A stretch of DNA of 64,000 nt, taken from contig NZ_SBIV01000012.1 in NCBI RefSeq assembly GCF_004765795.1, positions 1 through 64,000 of the forward strand, in the 5' to 3' direction. The translations under genes and the position numbers were made by a program. The DNA is from Halorussus marinus. Its GTDB lineage: Archaea; Halobacteriota; Halobacteria; Halobacteriales; Haladaptataceae. The notes under the pieces were generated by a model. It was not told where the DNA came from. It did not search any database and saw only the letters and a list, made by a program, of their open reading frames with translations. Shown here one piece after another: positions 1 through 6,578 of the stretch. How positions within the stretch are numbered: the first letter of the stretch is position 1; each line of letters opens with the position of its first letter.

Positions 1-130
1 TCCGGATGATCTCTCTGACGAACGACTCGGGGCTCGACAGCCATCCGGGTTTGTCTGAGATGGCATCCCAGACGAGGCCAACACCTCCATCTGACCCATC
101 ATCGGATGGATCGTCCGGTGCTTGGCTCAT
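1..130 (-). CDS. Partial hypothetical protein of the integrated element (N-terminus only)
   Basis: Reading on the minus strand from the ATG at 130, an open frame of about 43 residues runs off the left edge. The start overlaps the stop of the preceding gene (ATGA, 130-127), so it is translationally coupled to the membrane-protein block. The visible part is an acidic, Gly/Asp-rich N-terminus followed by a more ordered stretch containing WDAISDKPGW. In pleolipoviruses the gene after the ORF6/ORF7 membrane proteins is often the VP8-like NTPase, but nothing visible here proves that. Function unknown. Confidence 0.6.
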   Translation of the reverse strand, partial: MSQAPDDPSDDGSDGGVGLVWDAISDKPGWLSSPESFVREIIR

Positions 131-579
131 CTCCGGATCGCCTCCCACGCCGTCCGCGTCATCCAGGTCAGGACGATGACCTCCGCAATCGCGATCACGA
201 TAGCGACCACCCCGGCCTCACGGAGCTCAGCGCTCGCGGTCGCGAACGCTGTCGTCAGCATCGTGGTCGCTGTCGCCTCCGAGACCAGCGCGGCGAGGAA
301 CTCGGCGACCCCGCTCAGAAGGATCGAGTTCGCTTCGCTCACCGACGCGATCGCGGACGCGATTCCAACCGCGAACGCACCGATCCCCGAGGCCGCGATG
401 TCCTCGGCCAGCACGCTCCACGCGATTAGTCCGCCGGCTCCGACCTTCGAGTAATCGCTCCAGTCGAACGACCCTCGAAACACCGCCCGGACGTCGTCTG
501 TGCTGGGTAGAATGAACCCGCTGCCGGAGTCACCGCCGCCACTACCTGCATCCGCGAACTCGGTGTCGCTACCGCTCAT
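127..579 (-). CDS. Small hydrophobic membrane protein, pleolipovirus ORF7-like position
   Basis: A 150-residue protein. An N-terminal acidic/Gly-rich tail of about 40 residues precedes several Ala/Ile/Val-rich hydrophobic segments (roughly residues 46-62, 66-80, 88-115 and 120-141), the last ending in WMTRTAWEAIRR. It is predicted to be an integral membrane protein. It follows the spike-like gene and another membrane protein on the same strand and overlaps the next gene by four bases. I recognise no family from sequence. The size, hydrophobicity and place after the spike-like gene match the conserved small membrane genes (ORF6/ORF7) of haloarchaeal pleomorphic viruses, which is an inference from gene order. 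Confidence 0.75.
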   Translation of the reverse strand: MSGSDTEFADAGSGGGDSGSGFILPSTDDVRAVFRGSFDWSDYSKVGAGGLIAWSVLAEDIAASGIGAFAVGIASAIASVSEANSILLSGVAEFLAALVSEATATTMLTTAFATASAELREAGVVAIVIAIAEVIVLTWMTRTAWEAIRR

Positions 580-655
580 CGAAGTTACCCCCTTGATGGT
601 ACTCGATGAGCGGCGAGGCGAACCGCGGCGATTCGTAGTGGCTCGGCCCCTGCAT
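569..655 (-). CDS. Possible 28-residue microprotein between two membrane-protein genes
   Basis: The ATG at 655 lies two bases after the stop of the upstream gene (TAG at 660-658). It opens a frame encoding a 28-residue peptide that starts MQGPSHYESPRF and stops at 569-571, overlapping the next gene's start at 579. The frame bridges the only gap in an otherwise tightly coupled series, which is the main argument for it. The peptide shows no motif or membrane segment. It could equally be untranslated spacer. Confidence 0.35.
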   Translation of the reverse strand: MQGPSHYESPRFASPLIEYHQGGNFDER

Positions 656-657
656 GG

Positions 658-1074
658 CTACTCCTCGTCTGACGCGCCCGAGAACCGGCTGAGGATCGGG
701 ACGTCGACGCCGGACAGGAAATCGATGTCGAGCAGGTCGTACGCGGTCCCGAGTAGCCACATCGTGGCGATGATCAACAGCAGAGCCATCAGCCAGCCGA
801 GGAGACCCCACTCGTTGATGATCGCGTTCGCCGACGAGAGCGACCCTGCGTCGAGCAGTTCCGCCATCCCGCCGAGCGACGACTCCGTCAGGTTCGCCGT
901 TTGCTCGGCCAGCGAATCCAGCGGGTTCGTGAACACGTTCTGGAGGCTGTCGATCCCGTACGAGATCGAATACCCGGCCGTCGCGATCGGCCCCGCGATC
1001 AGGATCTTGCGGATCGTCCCGCTCACCCCTTCGCCCTGCGCTTCCTCGATGATGTCTCCGACTGATTTCGCCAT
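658..1074 (-). CDS. Membrane protein, pleolipovirus ORF6-like position
   Basis: A 138-residue protein beginning MAKSVGDIIEEAQ. The ATG at 1074 is chosen because a GGAGGG ribosome binding site sits five bases upstream and the upstream spike-like gene stops at 1077. A moderately hydrophobic stretch lies near residues 22-40, an amphipathic middle follows, and there is a clear membrane segment at about residues 93-112 (WGLLGWLMALLLIIATMWLL). The C-terminus is acidic. Function is unknown; position suggests a virion or assembly membrane protein encoded downstream of a spike. Confidence 0.8.
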   Translation of the reverse strand: MAKSVGDIIEEAQGEGVSGTIRKILIAGPIATAGYSISYGIDSLQNVFTNPLDSLAEQTANLTESSLGGMAELLDAGSLSSANAIINEWGLLGWLMALLLIIATMWLLGTAYDLLDIDFLSGVDVPILSRFSGASDEE

Positions 1075-1076
1075 CG

Positions 1077-2555
1077 TTACCCTCCGATCCCGAGACCGCT
1101 GAGGACTCTCCCGATCCAGTTCTTGAACAGGACGCCGTAGCCCGTCACGCCCGCGATGAGGATGCCGGGGATGCTCTTGAGGAACCCGATGAACCCGTCC
1201 GCAGCACCGCCGATCGGGCCGCCGATGCCGCCCGACGTCGTCATCTCGTCCTCGTCGTCGTCGTTGACGAGCCACTCCTGATACACGACGTACCGAACGC
1301 CCTGCTGGATCGTGTCGTCAACCGTCACCGTCCCGTTGTGGCCCGCGTCCTCGTAGTCCGCGACGAGGTCGACCCATGCCGAGGAGTCTTCGAGGTCCTC
1401 GTAGCTGCTGGTCCCTGCGCCCTCGATGTACTGCGACGACAGCAGACGCGAGGACGGGAACGTCACCGTGTCGGTCAGTTGGGCGTTCCGGAGATCGAGG
1501 TCCTGGACGTCCGGGAACTCGTACGAGTAGTAGACGCCGAACCGCGAGTCGTAGTTGTACTCCTCGGCGTCAGCGAACTCGTACTCGGCGTTGTTCGCGT
1601 CCGCCGCGTCGAGGACGTAATCGAACTCCATGCCGTAGACGGTCGCGTTGTCGAACGGCGCGCCGAGCGAGTCGACGCTGTGGACGTCGTACGCGCCCGT
1701 CGGTTCGTAGACGGTGACGTTCTCGGTCGTGTTGTCGCCGTCCTGATCGATGTGCTGGACACCGTAGCTGACCTTGCTTAGCCGATCCGTCGACAGCGTC
1801 GTGAAATCAGCGTCGAGGTCGCCGTCGTTGACGATGATCTTGATCGACTGAATGCCGTCGAACGTGCCATCGCCCGACCCCTCGACCGCGAGGCCGGAGA
1901 CGTCGGCCTGGGAGACGAATCCGTTGCCGGTGCCGTCCGCAAGGACGTCCGCGTCGTTGGCCGACGCCGAGCCGTTGAGGTGGAGGCGCTTCTCGTCGCC
2001 GTCACTGTCCGCGATGACGAGCTCGGCAGTACCGTTTAGCGTCTGGATGTTCGCGGCGGCCCAGAACACGCGCTTGCCGACATCGCTGGTGATCGAGACG
2101 CCATCGAAGGACATGGTGACAGACTCGGTGTTCGCCACGTTGGCGTCGACCGAGAGCGTCTGAACGTCCGCGTCAGGACTCGATACGCTCACGTCCGAGT
2201 TGGTGCCGGACGTGGTCGTCCACTCGCTCGCGTCGAGTGTCGAGTTCGATTCGGACGGAAACTGAGAAGCAGCATCGAAAGCGAGATTATCCGCGCGCAA
2301 CGTGACCGGGTTCGACTCGTTCGCGAGCGAGCCGTTCAGCGTCTTCCAGTTCCCGTTGTCGTCTTGGTAGTCGAGCGTGGTGTTGTTCGTCCCGAGCTGG
2401 TGGGCGGCCTTCTCGACGGTGCCGGTGAACTCGGGGTTCGGCACCTTGTCGCTGGTGCCGACCGCGAGGCCGGTCGAGGATTGTGCGGCGGCGGGCATCG
2501 TCGCCATCAGCAGCACGGCGGTCAGCGCGAACACCTGCTGGAGCCGGTTACGCAT
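1077..2555 (-). CDS. Secreted, C-terminally anchored surface protein (candidate pleolipovirus VP4-type spike)
   Basis: A 492-residue protein. The ATG at 2555 is preferred over the GTG at 2564 because GGAGGTGG lies just upstream and the ATG overlaps the stop of the preceding gene. Residues 1-25 are a Sec signal peptide ending AAAQ. The long middle is acidic, Asp/Ser/Thr-rich and beta-type, with several NxS/T sequons, as expected of a haloarchaeal extracellular protein. After a Gly-rich hinge, the last 40 residues form a hydrophobic anchor (GFIGFLKSIPGILIAGVTGY) and a short basic tail. Length, signal peptide and C-terminal anchor match the spike (VP4) of haloarchaeal pleomorphic viruses, and small membrane proteins flank it as in those viruses. 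Sequence homology was not tested. Confidence 0.8.
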   Translation of the reverse strand: MRNRLQQVFALTAVLLMATMPAAAQSSTGLAVGTSDKVPNPEFTGTVEKAAHQLGTNNTTLDYQDDNGNWKTLNGSLANESNPVTLRADNLAFDAASQFPSESNSTLDASEWTTTSGTNSDVSVSSPDADVQTLSVDANVANTESVTMSFDGVSITSDVGKRVFWAAANIQTLNGTAELVIADSDGDEKRLHLNGSASANDADVLADGTGNGFVSQADVSGLAVEGSGDGTFDGIQSIKIIVNDGDLDADFTTLSTDRLSKVSYGVQHIDQDGDNTTENVTVYEPTGAYDVHSVDSLGAPFDNATVYGMEFDYVLDAADANNAEYEFADAEEYNYDSRFGVYYSYEFPDVQDLDLRNAQLTDTVTFPSSRLLSSQYIEGAGTSSYEDLEDSSAWVDLVADYEDAGHNGTVTVDDTIQQGVRYVVYQEWLVNDDDEDEMTTSGGIGGPIGGAADGFIGFLKSIPGILIAGVTGYGVLFKNWIGRVLSGLGIGG

Positions 2556-3009
2556 CGAGACCACCTCCGAACGACCGTGCGGCGATGTAGCCGATCCCGA
2601 TTGAAACGCAGAACACGATGAGCGCAGCCAGCCCTGTGTTCGGGAGGCCCCAGAGGTAGCCGCTCGCCGCGAGGCCGAGCCCCGAGCCGATCAGCGACCA
2701 GAACGACTGGTAGTCGGTGAGACCGAACCCGGACATCTCGACCTCCGTCCGAGCTGCGTGTCCGCCGTCGGTCGCGATCTCCTCGTCGACGTCGTCGAGG
2801 CGGTCCTCGTGATACACCGCGCCGAAGCTCGCCGGCAGGTGCACGGTGTTCTGGTCGACGTCGACGGTAACGGTGCCGTCGAGGTTCGGTGCCTGGACGG
2901 CGTGGGTGTGACCGTTCTGCTGGACGGCCACTTCTCCGTCAGTCATGCCGTCCTCCGCGGCGCTTTTCGAGGTTCCGCCAGTCGGTTGTCCAGTCAGTTC
3001 GTTCGTCAT
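2548..3009 (-). CDS. Membrane protein with two C-terminal TM segments (candidate VP3-like)
   Basis: A 153-residue protein; the ATG at 3009 (MTNELTGQ) is taken as the start, though an ATG four codons upstream is possible. The first 95 residues are acidic and soluble. Residues about 108-126 and 128-146 form two membrane segments (GSGLGLAASGYLWGL; LAALIVFCVSIGIGYIAA). It is the first gene of the structural-looking block and its stop overlaps the start of the spike-like gene. Pleolipoviruses encode a small matrix-like membrane protein (VP3) directly before the spike, so this is the positional counterpart, but two rather than four segments are visible. Confidence 0.75.
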   Translation of the reverse strand: MTNELTGQPTGGTSKSAAEDGMTDGEVAVQQNGHTHAVQAPNLDGTVTVDVDQNTVHLPASFGAVYHEDRLDDVDEEIATDGGHAARTEVEMSGFGLTDYQSFWSLIGSGLGLAASGYLWGLPNTGLAALIVFCVSIGIGYIAARSFGGGLDA

Positions 3010-3139
3010 GTGACCCGTCATCTGTTGGGTCAGCAGTTCGGTTAGCCATAGTTCGGGTCCGAGCGCGCAGTAAATGCGGGCGCGCCCGTCACACACCCAG
3101 ACTTTTTCAATCCTCTAAATAGTCAGTAAAATGGTTGTT

Positions 3140-3162
3140 TTGTAGTGGTTTTACCACCACAA
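3140..3162. promoter_or_regulatory. Imperfect inverted repeat in the divergent promoter region (candidate operator)
   Basis: TTGTAGTGG (3140-3148) and CCACCACAA (3154-3162) form a nine-base inverted repeat with one mismatch around a TTTTA centre. It lies between the minus-strand structural block (start 3009) and the plus-strand AbrB-like gene (start 3211). A minus-strand TATA-like element (CTAAATA as read on plus, about 3115-3121) and a plus-strand ATTAAAGG are close by. It is a natural binding site for the adjacent regulator, by inference. Confidence 0.5.
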
Positions 3163-3210
3163 GACCAACATTAAAGGGAGGTCAAGGTTTCTGTCGGCCT
3201 GATTCATCCA

Positions 3211-3429
3211 ATGGCACTGCACAAACTCCGGAAGCTCGATGAATCGACCGCGGGCCTGACCGTCCCGATCGACGATCTGCGAGAGCTCGGGCTCGCAGAC
3301 ATGGACGGGAACCTCCTCTTCGAAGAACAGTACGCCCGCGTTCGGATGACTGATGACGGCGAGTGGGAGATCACGCTCGTCGACATGGACGCGACTACCA
3401 GCCAGTCCGCTGAACTCCCTGCCGACTGA
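3211..3429 (+). CDS. AbrB/SpoVT-like small DNA-binding regulator of the element
   Basis: A 72-residue protein beginning MALHKLRKLDESTAGLTVPI. The pattern of a short basic strand, a 'GLTVPxDDLRELGL' turn and an acidic C-terminal strand resembles the swapped-hairpin AbrB-like proteins of haloarchaea and their viruses (a family I recall as DUF8053). It is the only plus-strand gene in the element and is transcribed away from the structural block, across the inverted repeat at 3140-3162. That arrangement suits a repressor or lysogeny switch acting at the shared intergenic region. Family assignment is from memory of similar sequences. Confidence 0.7.
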   Translation: MALHKLRKLDESTAGLTVPIDDLRELGLADMDGNLLFEEQYARVRMTDDGEWEITLVDMDATTSQSAELPAD

Positions 3430-4060
3430 CCAAATTCGAAGACGGGGTGGCCGAGGACCGGTTGATCACCGTCTGAGTTGATGGCCGCATCTGATTTTCC
3501 TTTCATATAATCCAATAGAAACAGGGGTTCTCGGTTCTTCGTCTGTCGATTAAATCCCCCTTTTCGCTATTTGCTTCGCTGGATGCGAAGAACTCACGCG
3601 CGCTACGAGCGCGCACTACCGTAGAGGAGATAGGGGTCGTTCTTCCCGATCTTCCCTAACCGGGATACCGGCATTTCGCTCGTCCTACCGTGTGGTTTCG
3701 GCCGATTGGACATATGCGGTGAGGGCCGGGCCGTTCTGGCCCGGCCCGCATTGTTCTTGCCCCTTAGGGGCAACTACCGTAGGGGTGTTAGGAGATCCCG
3801 GACCCCCAGACCGAAACTCTTCAAGTAGGATAGAAGGCCTGGTAGAGTGGTATTCGGACGAATCAGCGGAAACAGTGGGGTCGAAAGCTGGCCGAAACTG
3901 GCGATCGTGTCGCCGAGGCCGCGATCAAACCGGACTGGAAATATATGCAAGATAGAAATTAATGCGGAGCGAAAAGAATCGCTAAACGAACCAGCGAAAT
4001 AATGTTGAAAAGGAGAGTGTCGCCACTGCATACCGACGCAAGCCCGGCCGCGAGAGACCG
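3430..4060. other. 630-nt non-coding region with clustered hairpins and a duplicated palindromic site
   Basis: The region lies between the convergent 3' ends of the AbrB-like gene and the replication-like gene and is AT-richer than its surroundings. Visible hairpins are CTTCGC/GCGAAG (3574-3579, 3585-3590), GCGCGC/GCGCGC (3598-3603, 3609-3614), a perfect ten-base stem GGGCCGGGCC/GGCCCGGCCC (3723-3732, 3738-3747) and TTGCCCC/GGGGCAA (3757-3763, 3767-3773). The sequence ACTACCGTAG, containing the odd palindrome CTAC-C-GTAG, occurs at 3615-3624 and 3773-3782, each followed by a similar GG-rich tail. The open frames here (3692-3955 plus, 3774-4031 minus) lack the acidic composition of real haloarchaeal genes. 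A replication origin, terminator or packaging-type site is possible. Confidence 0.6.
3615..3782. repeat. Two copies of ACTACCGTAG with similar flanks
   Basis: Copy 1 starts at 3615 and copy 2 at 3773. The ten-base core is identical and about 17 of 20 bases agree when the 3' flanks are included. The core contains a CTAC/GTAG palindrome, which is typical of a protein-binding site used twice. They lie 158 bases apart inside the hairpin cluster. Confidence 0.5.
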
Positions 4061-5905
4061 CTATCCTCTCGCGAACAGCGCCGGGTACGGGTCGGTCCGG
4101 ATCTCGACGTGCTCGCCGTCGATATGCTCGCCGTCGAGCGCAGCGCCGAGCTGCTCGCCAGTCAGGTGGATGTCGTCGAACGTCTCCCAGTTCGCTGACT
4201 CGTCATGATCGTCGCTATCGCTCTCGTCGCTGCTATCGTCCTCGGAACCACCATCGTCCTCGGAGTCGGCCTTGCGCTCCTCTCGGTTCTGCTGGCGATC
4301 CTCGCGGCGCTGCTCGGCGCGCTCGCGGATGTCCTTGAGATCCTCTTCGGGATGGATGGCTTCGAGTTCGTCGAGCGCGTTCAGCCGCAGCTCCTCGTTG
4401 TTGAACACGATGAGTCGTGGCATGCTGATCCGGAGTAGCACGTCGTCCTCGACGAAGTCGGCGACCATCTCCTGGACGTAATCCTCGGTGAAGCCAGTGA
4501 TCTCGGCGAGTTCCTCGTAGGACGCGCCGTTCATCGTCGCGATGGCGTAGAGGAGATCCCACTTGCTCTGTGTACCGGACTGACCGTAGACCGTGTTGAG
4601 GATGCGGCGGAGTCGCGTCTCGTTCGCCTCCTGGACGGCGGCCCGCCAGCCAGTCGGAACGAGCGTGTCGATGCGCTCGCGATCTCGTGGCTTGTAGTAG
4701 TCGTCCTCACGGAGCAGGCCGAGATTCAACCCGGAGCGGACGGCGATCGTCGAGGCGAGTTGGCGCAGCGTCGCCCGGAGCGCAGCCCACTCGTCGGCGT
4801 GTGGAAGTTCGGTCTCGTGGTCGGTCCCGGCGAAGAACGCTTCGAGCTTCGGCTCGGAGAGTCGCTCGTCGCGCGGACTGCCGTTGATCCGGTAGACCTT
4901 CGCGCCGAGCTCGATGCCGTCGCGCTGAGCGAACGCGTTGAATCCGAGCACGTCCCAGCGGTCGCTACGGACCATCTCCTCGACGAACATCCCCTCGCGC
5001 ATGGTCCCGTCACCGTCGACATCCCCGGAGCCACCGTACTCCAGCATCGACTTCGCTTCGCGGAGGCGCTTGACGACAGCGTCCATGTACTTACTCTCGA
5101 ACCGATGGTGAACCTCGCCCTTCCAGACCTTCCAAGAGTCGCGGTTGAACGCCGACCAGTCGGGCCGATCGACGCCGAGCGCTGCTGCGGCTCGGTTGGC
5201 GACCTCGATCGTGCGGACGAGCGACTCTTTCGAACCGGCGTAGGTCGTCTGGGTCCGGAACTTCGTTCCCTCGCCGTGCTGGGCGACCATCGGGTCGCCG
5301 GACGGTAAGACGAGGCTCTCGTCTTGGGGTTGGATCCAGCACTGGAACGAGACCGGAGTGCGGAGGTTGTCGTCGATGTTCGCGGCGAGCTCTCCGGAGT
5401 CCTCCTCGTAGCGCATCACCGAGACGTTGTACTCGTAGTACTGCGAGACCAGCGCTTCGGCGCCGGCCTGCGGGCCGGCGATCTCGTCGTCGACGTCGCG
5501 ACCGACCTTCCAGCCCTTCGAGGAGAGGACGAGGTGGGCGGGGTAGTCGTCGTGGAGCCAGTCGAACTGCTGGTGAACGTCCTCGTCGAGGACGATCGGC
5601 TCGTCCTCGGGTTCGATATCGAGGTGCTGCCAACCGCTCCACAGCCGGGTGTAGAAACTCTCGCCTTCGTCGTCTTCGTCAGCAAGGTCTTGCAGCACGG
5701 CCTCGATGCCGTGGCCGTGCTCGATGGGGTCCGGATAGTCGATCGCGTCGTAGTCTTTCAGCAGCACCTCGCTCTCGTCATCCTCGTCGGGAACGGGAGC
5801 GAGGCGACCCGTCGACGTGTAGTCGTGGGCCATGTGGGCGCTCTGCTGAGGATCCTGATCGTCGAGCGAGATGGTCGCGGTCTGCGTCGGGGCGTCGGCG
5901 CTCAT
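4061..5905 (-). CDS. Large winged-helix protein, candidate replication protein of the element
   Basis: A 614-residue acidic protein. Residues 1-100 are low-complexity acidic. The middle (about 105-430) is a mixed domain including the basic stretch WKVWKGEVHHRFESKYMDAVVKR. Residues about 430-500 look like a winged helix (ATMNGASYEELAEITGFTED then VADFVEDDVLLRI). Residues about 515-575 are a charged Arg/Glu then Ser/Asp-rich linker. This layout resembles the large wHTH-containing replication-type proteins of haloarchaeal plasmids and betapleolipoviruses (related to the family I recall as DUF7845). It ends a translationally coupled gene series (ATGA overlap at 5905-5902) and is followed by the hairpin-rich region 3430-4060. 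No catalytic motif was recognised, so the role is inferred. Confidence 0.65.
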   Translation of the reverse strand: MSADAPTQTATISLDDQDPQQSAHMAHDYTSTGRLAPVPDEDDESEVLLKDYDAIDYPDPIEHGHGIEAVLQDLADEDDEGESFYTRLWSGWQHLDIEPEDEPIVLDEDVHQQFDWLHDDYPAHLVLSSKGWKVGRDVDDEIAGPQAGAEALVSQYYEYNVSVMRYEEDSGELAANIDDNLRTPVSFQCWIQPQDESLVLPSGDPMVAQHGEGTKFRTQTTYAGSKESLVRTIEVANRAAAALGVDRPDWSAFNRDSWKVWKGEVHHRFESKYMDAVVKRLREAKSMLEYGGSGDVDGDGTMREGMFVEEMVRSDRWDVLGFNAFAQRDGIELGAKVYRINGSPRDERLSEPKLEAFFAGTDHETELPHADEWAALRATLRQLASTIAVRSGLNLGLLREDDYYKPRDRERIDTLVPTGWRAAVQEANETRLRRILNTVYGQSGTQSKWDLLYAIATMNGASYEELAEITGFTEDYVQEMVADFVEDDVLLRISMPRLIVFNNEELRLNALDELEAIHPEEDLKDIRERAEQRREDRQQNREERKADSEDDGGSEDDSSDESDSDDHDESANWETFDDIHLTGEQLGAALDGEHIDGEHVEIRTDPYPALFARG

Positions 5906-6240
5906 GCTGCCTCCGCGAGCGCTGGCTCGGGGCTCGCGACCCGGACGGTCTCGCCCTCAATCTGGGCGTCGACGCGCTCAAAGTGATCCGGCGCGACTTC
6001 GTCGGGAGCGGGGAGTACGACGTCGACTCGGCGGCACTCGCAGCGCCAGCCGTAGACCGGGAGATCGTCAACAACGCGCGCCTCCAGAAGGTCACCTGGG
6101 ACGGTCGGCGTCCCGATGGTGCTGGTTACCTCGGAGCCGCAGAGCGGACAGAACGCGGCGTCGAGGTGCTCGTCGTAGTCGGCGACGAGGACGATGGTGC
6201 GCGGTTCGACGAGGTCAGACGAAGACTCGCGCACCGTCAC
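5902..6240 (-). CDS. Small zinc-ribbon-like protein
   Basis: A 112-residue protein starting at GTG 6240, overlapping the upstream stop (GTGA). CPLC at residues 31-34 and CEC at 67-69 could bind one zinc ion as a ribbon. A DYDEH segment and an acidic C-terminus follow the usual haloarchaeal composition. Small proteins with paired CxxC motifs are common in haloarchaeal viruses and plasmids, often as DNA- or protein-binding accessory factors. No named family recognised. Confidence 0.7.
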   Translation of the reverse strand: MTVRESSSDLVEPRTIVLVADYDEHLDAAFCPLCGSEVTSTIGTPTVPGDLLEARVVDDLPVYGWRCECRRVDVVLPAPDEVAPDHFERVDAQIEGETVRVASPEPALAEAA

Positions 6241-6578
6241 GCCGAATCACCGCCCTGCTGGGTTTCCGTGCTGGACTGCTCAGTTCTCGTATCTTGTGTG
6301 CGGGCGCTTCCGCCGTCGGTCTGGAGAAGAGTGGCCTGCTCTGTGGTGTCTTCGCTACTGCGGCTGCGATCGCGGATCTCGTGCCGGCGAACGTACCGAA
6401 TCCAGTCGTTACACTCGTGGCAGGTGGTTCCACCGAGTTTGTCAGTCAGCGCTTCTCTGAACTGTCCTCCACAACCCGGGCATTCGATGGGGACGGGCGT
6501 CACTTCGTCAACGGAGTCCACGACCACCTCGTGGTCGTAGTCCGATTGCTCAGTACCGTCCGTGGACCGATCAGTCAT
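6237..6578 (-). CDS. Small zinc-finger protein with disordered C-terminus
   Basis: A 113-residue protein starting at ATG 6578, overlapping the methyltransferase stop by eight bases. CPGCGG (Cys33, Cys36) and CHEC (Cys53, Cys56) form a compact four-cysteine zinc site followed by a basic helix YVRRHEIRDRSRS. The remaining 40 residues are Thr/Glu/Gln-rich and probably disordered. It lies between the methyltransferase and another zinc-ribbon gene in the same coupled series. Function unknown. Confidence 0.7.
   Translation of the reverse strand: MTDRSTDGTEQSDYDHEVVVDSVDEVTPVPIECPGCGGQFREALTDKLGGTTCHECNDWIRYVRRHEIRDRSRSSEDTTEQATLLQTDGGSARTQDTRTEQSSTETQQGGDSA

Noticed and set aside
3692-4031. Two open frames in the hairpin region (3692-3955 plus, 87 residues; 3774-4031 minus, 85 residues)
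   Set aside because: They overlap each other, have no acidic bias or motif, and no ribosome binding site or promoter; the strong hairpins here favour non-coding DNA.
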